The notes under the pieces: model-generated
The model's database searches: none
What the model was told of the DNA's origin: nothing
Seen by the model: the letters and a program-made list of their open reading frames with translations, nothing else
In this document: positions 1-4,886 of the stretch, piece after piece
Position numbering within the stretch: the stretch's first letter is position 1
Layout of the letters: each line of letters begins with the position of its first letter
NCBI GenBank assembly: GCA_902494685.1
Contig: CABUUE010000068.1
Coordinates: 1 to 7,585, forward strand
Direction of reading: 5' to 3'
From: an uncultured Collinsella sp.
GTDB taxonomy: Bacteria; Actinomycetota; Coriobacteriia; Coriobacteriales; Coriobacteriaceae
Length of the DNA stretch: 7,585 bases
Position numbers and translations under genes: made by a program

Positions 1-560
1 CCCTCGGGCGTGGACTTGAACAGGGAGGGCGTCTCGACCTCCATGAACTCACGGTTGTGCAGCGCCTCGCGAACGGCAAAGGTGAAGTCGGAGCGCAGCT
101 TGAGGTTGGACATCATCTCGGGACGACGGAGGTCCAGATAGCGATAGCGCAGACGGGTGTCCTCGCTAGTCTCGATGCCGTCCTCGATCTGGAACGGCGG
201 GGTGACGGACGTGTTGAGCACCTCGGCGTGGTCGGTCAGGACCTCGATCTCGCCGGTCGCGAGCTTGGTGTTGGTGGTCTCCTCGCCACGAGCGCGCACG
301 ACGCCGTGAATCTTGATGGGCCACTCGGGACGCATGGTCTCGGCGATCTTAAAGGCATCGCCATCGGAGTGCTCGGGGTCGAAGGTGAGCTGTGTGATGC
401 CCTCGCGGTCGCGAAGGTCACAGAAGATAAGGCCGCCGTGGTCGCGGCGACGGCTCACCCAACCGGTGAGGGTGACCTCTTCGCCCACGTTCTCGAAGCG
501 AAGCTCGCCGCAGGTACGGGTGTGCATGGAATGCTCGTCAATGGGACGGGTCTGGCTCAT
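1..560 (-). CDS. aspS: Aspartyl-tRNA synthetase, N-terminal part (runs off left edge)
   Basis: This gene encodes the class II enzyme that charges tRNA-Asp (or both tRNA-Asp and tRNA-Asn in organisms lacking AsnRS) in the cytoplasm. The 186 complete codons seen cover the anticodon-binding OB fold (about residues 15-115, with TLTGWVSRRRDHGGLIFCDLRD at roughly 30-51) and the start of the catalytic domain. The catalytic part shows class II motif 1 features typical of AspRS: RLRYRYLDLRRP near 136-147, then FMEVETPSLFKSTPEG at the edge. The start is ATG at 560-558, preceded by a perfect AGGAGG Shine-Dalgarno sequence (570-575) at 9 bases. The remaining two thirds or so of the usual roughly 590 residues lie outside the window. 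It diverges from serB, and its leader contains a strong hairpin (582-623). The call is firm; tRNA specificity (discriminating or not) cannot be judged from this part. Confidence 0.97.
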   Translation of the reverse strand, partial: MSQTRPIDEHSMHTRTCGELRFENVGEEVTLTGWVSRRRDHGGLIFCDLRDREGITQLTFDPEHSDGDAFKIAETMRPEWPIKIHGVVRARGEETTNTKLATGEIEVLTDHAEVLNTSVTPPFQIEDGIETSEDTRLRYRYLDLRRPEMMSNLKLRSDFTFAVREALHNREFMEVETPSLFKSTPE

Positions 561-569
561 ACCAGTGAT

Positions 570-575
570 CCTCCT
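570..575 (-). promoter_or_regulatory. Ribosome binding site of aspS
   Basis: The minus strand reads AGGAGG nine bases before the ATG at 560. It is the strongest Shine-Dalgarno match in the window and fixes the aspS start. Confidence 0.85.
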
Positions 576-581
576 TTATGG

Positions 582-623
582 ATCTGTGCCGCCCCGTGTC
601 GTTCCGGGCGGCGTCGTACAGAT
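582..623 (-). promoter_or_regulatory. Stable hairpin in the aspS leader
   Basis: In the probable aspS 5' leader, ATCTGT (623-618) pairs with ACAGAT (587-582), and GCCGCCC (612-606) pairs with GGGCGGC (594-588). A five-base bulge (617-613) sits on one side and the loop has 11 bases. The hairpin ends six bases before the AGGAGG. A second, weaker stem lies just upstream (630-650, six of seven pairs). The T-box signature TGGNACC is not visible, so this is not called a T-box. It could be a structured leader or could partly terminate transcription coming from elsewhere. Confidence 0.5.
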
Positions 624-816
624 TTGCCCAGCCTGCGTAAACCGCGCAGCCGGACATGGCGTTCTATCTTATCGCACCTGTGTCGATGTGCCGCGAAAAA
701 GTAGCTCATGCCCAAAGACTTGACGGAGACGAAACAATTGGTGCACCGCGGCCGTCGCCAAGGCGTGCCACGTGCGACAATGTGCCCCAATACAACTGCA
801 CTCGGAAAGGCCCGCC

Positions 817-1452
817 ATGACTGCACGCCTCATCGTTATGGATATCGACTCCACACTCATCAACCAGGAGGTCATCGACCTGTTGGGCGAGGAGGCCGGC
901 GTGGGCGAGCAGGTTGCGCGGATCACCGAACGCGCCATGCGCGGCGAGCTCGACTTTAAGCAGGCGCTCGAGGAGCGCGTGGAGCTGCTTGCCGGCTTGG
1001 ACAAGAGCGTGTTCGAGCGCACCTTTACGCGCGTGACGTTTACCCCCGGCGCGCTGGAGCTTGTGCGCTCGGCGCACAGCAAGGGCTGGAAGGTCGGCGT
1101 GGTGAGCGGCGGCTTTCACGAGGTCGCCGATAAGATCGTGGCCGCCGCGGACATCGACTTTTGCCTGGCTAACCGCCTGGAGGTCGTGGACGGCAAGCTT
1201 ACCGGTAAGCTGGCGGCAGACATCGTGACCAAGGAGTCCAAGCTCATCCAGCTGCTGGACTGGGCGGTTGGGTGCGGTGTCGATATGGCCCATACCGTGG
1301 CAATCGGCGACGGCGGCAACGACATCCCCATGATTCAGGCCGCGGGCACGGGCATCGCGTTTTGCGCCAAGCCCAAGACGCGCGAGGCAGCCCCGTTTAC
1401 CATCGACGAACGCAACCTGATGCTCGCCATGGACATCATCCTGCGCGACTAG
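817..1452 (+). CDS. serB: Phosphoserine phosphatase (HAD superfamily)
   Basis: The predicted product, 211 residues, dephosphorylates O-phosphoserine in the last step of serine synthesis, in the cytoplasm. All HAD motifs are visible: motif I DIDST at 9-13 (D9 nucleophile, D11 acid/base), motif II SGG at 97-99, a motif III lysine around 139-142, and motif IV GDGGND at 164-169. The cap region between 15 and 80 is of PSP type (QEVIDLLGEEAGV, then ITERAMRGELDFKQALEERVELL). There is no N-terminal ACT domain, so this is the short form. An in-frame GTG at 772 would add 15 residues, but ATG 817 is preferred because GGAAAGG (804-810) lies six bases upstream and the HAD domain starts directly after it. 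The gene is divergent from aspS and followed by the larB promoter region. The PSP call is strong; activity on related phosphomonoesters cannot be excluded. Confidence 0.9.
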   Translation: MTARLIVMDIDSTLINQEVIDLLGEEAGVGEQVARITERAMRGELDFKQALEERVELLAGLDKSVFERTFTRVTFTPGALELVRSAHSKGWKVGVVSGGFHEVADKIVAAADIDFCLANRLEVVDGKLTGKLAADIVTKESKLIQLLDWAVGCGVDMAHTVAIGDGGNDIPMIQAAGTGIAFCAKPKTREAAPFTIDERNLMLAMDIILRD

Positions 1453-1489
1453 TCGATCCGTCTAACAATTGAATCAGTCTGTCCTATAG

Positions 1490-1521
1490 TTTCCGAACAA
1501 TTTTGTCTTAGTGTTCGGAAA
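1490..1521. promoter_or_regulatory. Perfect 10-bp dyad upstream of larB, candidate operator
   Basis: TTTCCGAACA (1490-1499) and TGTTCGGAAA (1512-1521) are exact reverse complements separated by 12 bases. The dyad begins in the last base of a TATAGT box (1485-1490) and ends 16 bases before a possible extended -10, TGCTAGACT (1535-1543). A bound protein could therefore block either start. No T-run follows either arm, which argues against an intrinsic serB terminator. The TetR encoded at the end of the operon is an obvious candidate ligand, but nothing in the sequence proves it. Confidence 0.55.
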
Positions 1522-1534
1522 AACACCCTTTGAG

Positions 1535-1543
1535 TGCTAGACT
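1535..1543 (+). promoter_or_regulatory. Possible extended -10 of the larB promoter
   Basis: TGCTAGACT matches an extended -10 (TGnTANNNT) and lies 23 bases before the larB ATG. No good -35 is seen; the best-placed hexamer, TTCGGA (1514-1519), lies inside the dyad. TATAGT at 1485-1490 is an alternative -10, also without a clear -35. Confidence 0.35.
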
Positions 1544-1566
1544 TTGCACCGTCGAAAGGAACATAT

Positions 1567-2349
1567 ATGGATAAGCGAGATCTTGAGCAGTTGCTGAGCG
1601 ATGTTGCCGGCGGAGCAGTCACCCCAGCTGTCGCCCTTACGCGCATCCAGACGGCGCCAACCGCCGATCTGGGTTTTGCGCAGCTCGATCTTTCGCGCGG
1701 GGTGCGCCAGGGAGCCGGCGAGGTTGTCTACGGCGCCGGTAAAACCGCCAAGCAGGTTGCCGCCATTATCGAAGCACTGCGCGATGCCGGCCAGGAGCGC
1801 ATCCTGGTCACGCGCCTGGACGCCGAAAAAGCAGCCCGCACCTCGGAGCTCCTCGACAACGGCATCGACCTGGGATATGTCCCGGACGCACAGCTCGCCC
1901 TCGTGGGCGGCAAGCCCTCCCCTACCGGCAACGGACGTATCGTTGTCGCCTGCGCCGGTACGAGCGACCTGCCCGTCGCCGAGGAAGCGGCATTGACGGC
2001 CGAGTTCTATGGCAACGAGGTCGACCGCCTCTACGACGTGGGTGTCGCCGGCCTGCACCGTCTGCTTGCGCATGCCGAGGAGCTTGCCCAGGCACAGGTG
2101 GTCATCGCCATTGCCGGCATGGAGGGCGCACTGGCGAGCGTTGTCGGCGGCCTGGTGAGCTGTCCGGTCATCGCCGTTCCCACCAGCGTGGGTTACGGCG
2201 CGAGCTTTGGTGGCGTAGCCGCGCTGCTCGCCATGCTCAACTCCTGCGCCAGCGGCGTTTCGGTCGTCAATATCGACAACGGCTTTGGCGCCGCCTACCA
2301 GGCAAGTCTTATCAATCATCTGAGCGCCGGCACGCCTCGCGCCCGTTAA
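1567..2349 (+). CDS. larB: LarB, pyridinium-3,5-biscarboxylic acid mononucleotide synthase
   Basis: LarB carboxylates the pyridinium ring of nicotinic acid adenine dinucleotide and releases AMP. This is the first step towards the nickel-pincer nucleotide cofactor of lactate racemase. The 260-residue product has the expected family length. Its N-terminal half carries the LarB segment LDLSRGVRQGAGEVVYGAGKT (40-60). The C-terminal half is a PurE/AIR-carboxylase-like fold, with AGTSDLPVAEEAALTAEFYG (130-149), AGMEGALASVVGGL (183-196), TSVGYG (206-211) and NIDNGFGAAY (235-244). C227 in LNSCASG lines up with the cysteine reported to form an adduct with the dinucleotide in the Lactobacillus enzyme (from memory of the literature). 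ATG 1567 is chosen over an in-frame GTG at 1534 because GAAAGGA (1554-1560) lies six bases upstream. It is the first gene of the larB-larC-tetR unit; only ten bases separate it from larC. Confidence 0.95.
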   Translation: MDKRDLEQLLSDVAGGAVTPAVALTRIQTAPTADLGFAQLDLSRGVRQGAGEVVYGAGKTAKQVAAIIEALRDAGQERILVTRLDAEKAARTSELLDNGIDLGYVPDAQLALVGGKPSPTGNGRIVVACAGTSDLPVAEEAALTAEFYGNEVDRLYDVGVAGLHRLLAHAEELAQAQVVIAIAGMEGALASVVGGLVSCPVIAVPTSVGYGASFGGVAALLAMLNSCASGVSVVNIDNGFGAAYQASLINHLSAGTPRAR

Positions 2350-2359
2350 GGAGCATTTC

Positions 2360-3256
2360 ATGTCTAACCATCAGCACACGCTTATCATCGACGGCACCTC
2401 GGGCATCAGCGGCGACATGACCGTCGCGGCCCTGCTCGACTTGGGCGCCAGCGAGGAGCACCTGCGCGAACAGCTCGCCACGCTGCCGGTCGACGGCTTT
2501 GAGATTGCCGTTACACGCGTAAACAAGCATGGCATCGACGCCTGCGACTTTGACGTTCAGCTGGCAGAGGAGCTCGAGAACCACGACCACGATATGGCCT
2601 GGCTCTACGGCAACGAAGCAGCTACCGAGCACACGCACGAGCATGAGCACCACCATCATGACCATGTCGAGCACGAACACGAGCACTGCCACGAGCATGG
2701 CCACGAGGACCATCATCACGCCCACCACCATCACCACCGTTCTTTGGCGGACGTCACTGCCATCATCGATGGCTCGCAGCTGAGCGATGGTGCCAAGCGC
2801 CGTGCCCTCGCCATCTTTACCGCACTCGCTGCAGCTGAGGCTAAAGCTCACGGCAAAACGCCCGAGACCGTCCTGTTTCACGAGGTAGGCGCCGTCGACT
2901 CCATCGTCGACGTCTGCTCTGTCGCCATCTGCCTCGACGACCTGGGTATTGAGGATATCGTGGTCGAGTCGCTCTCCGAGGGCCACGGAACCATCCGCTG
3001 CGCCCACGGCCTCATGCCCATTCCCGTCCCCGCTGTCGTCAACCTATGCCAAGCAGGCAATATCGCCCTCACGCCCGCACCGGTCGCCGGCGAGCTCGTG
3101 ACGCCCACGGGCGCCGCCATCGTCGCCGCACTGCGCACGTCCGAGCACCTGCCGGCCCGCTACCGCATCGAGGCCGTCGGCTACGGCACCGGTAAGCGCC
3201 CCTACGAGGGTTGCTCCGGTACGCTTCGCTGTCTGCTCGTTCACGCGGACGCATAG
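2360..3256 (+). CDS. larC: LarC nickel-insertion protein, first domain only (LarC1-like)
   Basis: LarC inserts nickel into the pincer nucleotide in a CTP-dependent step. The 298-residue product shows the family signature at its N-terminus (LIIDGTSGISGDMTVAALLDLGA, 8-30), a histidine-rich loop at 91-126 with 22 histidines in 36 residues (a likely nickel-binding stretch), and later FHEVGAVDSIVDV (173-185), the segment HGLMPIPVPAV (216-226) and LVTPTGAAI (246-254). It ends at GYGTGK...LRCLLVHADA, where the first domain normally finishes. Complete LarC proteins have about 400 or more residues, and in Lactobacillus plantarum larC1 and larC2 are joined by a programmed frameshift. No larC2-like sequence follows here: a tetR gene starts three bases after the TAG. 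AAGGAG (2348-2353) overlaps the larB stop and sets the ATG at six bases. The LarC1 identity is firm; whether it works alone is open. Confidence 0.9.
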   Translation: MSNHQHTLIIDGTSGISGDMTVAALLDLGASEEHLREQLATLPVDGFEIAVTRVNKHGIDACDFDVQLAEELENHDHDMAWLYGNEAATEHTHEHEHHHHDHVEHEHEHCHEHGHEDHHHAHHHHHRSLADVTAIIDGSQLSDGAKRRALAIFTALAAAEAKAHGKTPETVLFHEVGAVDSIVDVCSVAICLDDLGIEDIVVESLSEGHGTIRCAHGLMPIPVPAVVNLCQAGNIALTPAPVAGELVTPTGAAIVAALRTSEHLPARYRIEAVGYGTGKRPYEGCSGTLRCLLVHADA

Positions 3257-3258
3257 CC

Positions 3259-3798
3259 ATGGATGCCCGCAAGGCAAAAAGCCGCGCTGCCATCGTTGCG
3301 GCGTTCTCCGAGCTGCTGCGCGAAGAGGACTACGGCAAGATCACCGTCGGCGACATCATCGCTCGCGCCCATGTGGGTCGGGCCACGTTCTACGGCCTCT
3401 TCAAGAGCAAAGATGACCTGCTCGCTGAGCTCGTGTGCGATATCTGCACCCATGCCCTCGACGATGACGGTACGCCCCTCGATGATCCGCTCGTGCAGGT
3501 CGAGCATATCCTCAACAACCTCTGGGAGCGCCGCCAGGGCGTTCGAGCCCTCGTAGCCGGCGCCGGCTCACGCGTCTTCGCCGATTGCCTACGTAAGACC
3601 ATCATGTCACGAGCAGCCGAAACCGTCCCCAACGACCCAAACGGCCCCGCCGCCACCATGGATCGCAGCTTCCTACTACACCACATAGCCTCAAGCTTCG
3701 TAGGAATGGTCCAATGGTGGGCCTGGCACAACTTCCAAGCAGACAAAGCCGACGTAGCCAAAGACTACCTCTCAGCCATAAAGCCCCTCTTCACCTAA
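3259..3798 (+). CDS. TetR-family transcriptional regulator in the lar operon
   Basis: The 179-residue product is a one-component DNA-binding regulator. The N-terminal TetR helix-turn-helix is clear: KSRAAIVAAFSELLREEDYG (7-26), then ITVGDIIARAHVGRATFYGLFKSKDDLL at about 28-55. The C-terminal ligand domain, ending in VGMVQWWAWHNFQADKADVAKDYL, resembles the TetR C-terminal type common in Firmicutes-like regulators. ATG 3259 lies two bases after the larC stop without a visible Shine-Dalgarno sequence, so coupling to larC translation is likely; a TTG at 3211 is the only longer option. Its place in the operon suggests it controls lar expression, perhaps through the 1490-1521 dyad, but this is inference. 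Codons from about 111 onwards shift to A-ending forms (CTA, ATA, TCA, GTA) that are nearly absent from larB and larC. The ligand is unknown; a lactate-related signal is only a guess. Confidence 0.88.
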   Translation: MDARKAKSRAAIVAAFSELLREEDYGKITVGDIIARAHVGRATFYGLFKSKDDLLAELVCDICTHALDDDGTPLDDPLVQVEHILNNLWERRQGVRALVAGAGSRVFADCLRKTIMSRAAETVPNDPNGPAATMDRSFLLHHIASSFVGMVQWWAWHNFQADKADVAKDYLSAIKPLFT

Positions 3799-3850
3799 GT
3801 AAGAAGCTCATCCCAAATCATCGACCCAACCCAGGCCGCCACGCATCCCA

Positions 3851-3867
3851 AAGTGTCATTCACACTT
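3851..3867. repeat. Small dyad downstream of tetR
   Basis: AAGTGT and ACACTT form a perfect 6-bp stem with the five-base loop CATTC. It lies 53 bases after the tetR stop. No T-run follows, so it is not called a terminator. Confidence 0.4.
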
Positions 3868-3883
3868 CAACGCCCCCAACAGC

Positions 3884-3932
3884 AACAAGCCCCTCCCATC
3901 TATATTCAGATATATATGTTGGGCTGCTTGTT
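3884..3932. repeat. Inverted repeat downstream of tetR
   Basis: AACAAGC (3884-3890) pairs with GCTTGTT (3926-3932), and the following CCC (3891-3893) pairs with GGG (3921-3923) after a two-base bulge. The interior is AT-rich (alternating TATA). It may help end the larBC-tetR transcript, but there is no T-tract. Confidence 0.4.
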
Positions 3933-3954
3933 CGAAGGCAACTGGATTCCCGCA

Positions 3955-4081
3955 GGGTCCGGCATAGGTTAACTTTCCGCCGCATTCCGCAGGACGCAAG
4001 AAGCTCCCGCCGCACGAAGTGCGCAGCGGGAGCTTCTTGCATGTCCGAGGACGCGGCGGAAAGTTAACCTATGCCGGACCC
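3955..4081 (-). repeat. Long structured hairpin element, copy 1 (between tetR and larD)
   Basis: A 127-base near-perfect foldback fills the gap between the convergent tetR and larD genes. The outer arms 3955-3983 and 4053-4081 are exact reverse complements over 29 bp. Inside them face ATTCCGCAGGAC (3984-3995) and ATGTCCGAGGAC (4041-4052), of which GGAC pairs with GTCC, leaving ATTCCGCA opposite GAGGAC plus an AT bulge. Next comes a perfect 15-bp stem (3996-4010 with 4026-4040), a CA bulge, a 5-bp stem (4011-4015 with 4019-4023) and a GAA triloop (UUC if read on the minus strand). It ends 24 bases past the larD stop. The architecture is shared with 6895-7021 although the arms differ. It could be a 3'-end RNA, a bidirectional terminator without a U-tract, or a DNA cruciform site. 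The strand given is that of the gene it follows. Confidence 0.85.
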
Positions 4082-4105
4082 GGGCGTTATATCAATTGTC
4101 TTAGC

Positions 4106-4837
4106 CTAGAACATGCCCAAGAAACCATGCACAAACAGCGCGGCCAGAGCGGCACCGACAAACGGAGCGATGCCAGGAACAAGCAGGCCGTACTTCCAGT
4201 TGTTGTCGGCCTTGTTCTTAATCGGCAGAACCTGATAGGCCATGCGAGGACCAAGGTCACGAGCCTGGTTCATGGCGAAGCCGGTGATGCCGCCCATACC
4301 CATGCCAACAGCCCAAACGATCAGGCCGACGCAGATGGCGAGCATCAGAACGTTCTCGCCGGCGCGGTTAGCGGCAGCAAGGATGGCGCTGATGAACACG
4401 AAGGTGCAAATAGCCTCGCAGAAGAAGTTGCGGGCATAGTTCGTGCCCTCGGTGGTGGGGTTGGTCGAGAAGATGTTGCGCTGGGCAATAGGGTCGACGA
4501 CGCCCTCGGAAGCCTTGAACTCATCGGCATACATAAGCCAAGCGATTACGGCGCCCACAAAGCCGCCGAGCATATCGGCAATCATGAAGGGGATGCAGCT
4601 GCTCCACGGCACCAAGCCTACGATGCACTGGGCAAGCACCATGGCAGGGTTCATGCACACGGCACCGCCAAAGACAAACAAGCAGACCGAGATGCCAAAA
4701 GACCAAGTGGTGATGGCAAACATGTGGCCAGAGCCCTGATACTTGGTGCCCTTGAGCACGGTATCGCAGTGCACGCCCACGCCAAAGATGATCATGAGGG
4801 CCGTTGCGCCGAATTCGCAGAGGAGTTTGGTAAGCAT
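4106..4837 (-). CDS. larD: Aquaglyceroporin-family channel, LarD-like (lactic acid or glycerol facilitator)
   Basis: This is a 243-residue membrane channel of the MIP family. Placed just after larA, it most likely corresponds to LarD, which lets lactic acid cross the membrane; GlpF-type glycerol transport is the alternative. The two half-helix loops are recognisable: GGAVCMNPAMVLA with NPA at 63-65, and GITGFAMNQARDLGPRMA with the second motif at 190-192. The arginine of the selectivity filter (R193), the following D194 and LGPR mark it as a glycerol-facilitator type. Hydrophobic segments fit six membrane helices, the first at about 5-22 and the last at about 217-240. The second motif is NQA instead of NPA (codon CAG at 4267-4265), and the histidine usually two residues before the first NPA is a cysteine. 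ATG 4837 follows AAGG at a short distance. The gap to larA is 49 bases, so the two genes probably share a transcript. Confidence 0.88.
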   Translation of the reverse strand: MLTKLLCEFGATALMIIFGVGVHCDTVLKGTKYQGSGHMFAITTWSFGISVCLFVFGGAVCMNPAMVLAQCIVGLVPWSSCIPFMIADMLGGFVGAVIAWLMYADEFKASEGVVDPIAQRNIFSTNPTTEGTNYARNFFCEAICTFVFISAILAAANRAGENVLMLAICVGLIVWAVGMGMGGITGFAMNQARDLGPRMAYQVLPIKNKADNNWKYGLLVPGIAPFVGAALAALFVHGFLGMF

Positions 4838-4862
4838 AAAACCTTATCTTTCTTGTCGGTTA

Positions 4863-4877
4863 TAAACGATTCGTTTA
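4863..4877. promoter_or_regulatory. 15-bp palindrome between larA and larD
   Basis: TAAACGA (4863-4869) and TCGTTTA (4871-4877) are exact reverse complements around a single central T, in the 49-base larA-larD gap. The tiny loop makes an RNA hairpin poor, so a protein site is more likely if it has any role. No promoter boxes for a separate larD transcript were recognised. Confidence 0.35.
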
Positions 4878-4886
4878 GGCCGCGCA

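Noticed and set aside
582..700. T-box riboswitch for aspS
   Set aside because: The TGGNACC antiterminator sequence and a terminator with a T-run were not found.
1490..1521. Intrinsic terminator of serB
   Set aside because: The 12-base loop and lack of a T-run after either arm make this unlikely; a regulator site fits better.
1511..1540. CIRCE (HrcA) operator, suggested by GAGTGCTA at 1532-1539
   Set aside because: Only one half matches; the required TTAGCACTC partner nine bases upstream is absent.
1537..2361. Minus-strand frame of 274 codons over larB
   Set aside because: It is the antisense shadow of larB, which has clear family motifs; the frame has no recognisable domain.
3955..4081. 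Integron attC-like recombination site
   Set aside because: Copy 1 has GTTAAC in its arms and attC sites are folded, but copy 3 lacks the conserved AAC/GTT ends and no integrase or gene cassette is present.
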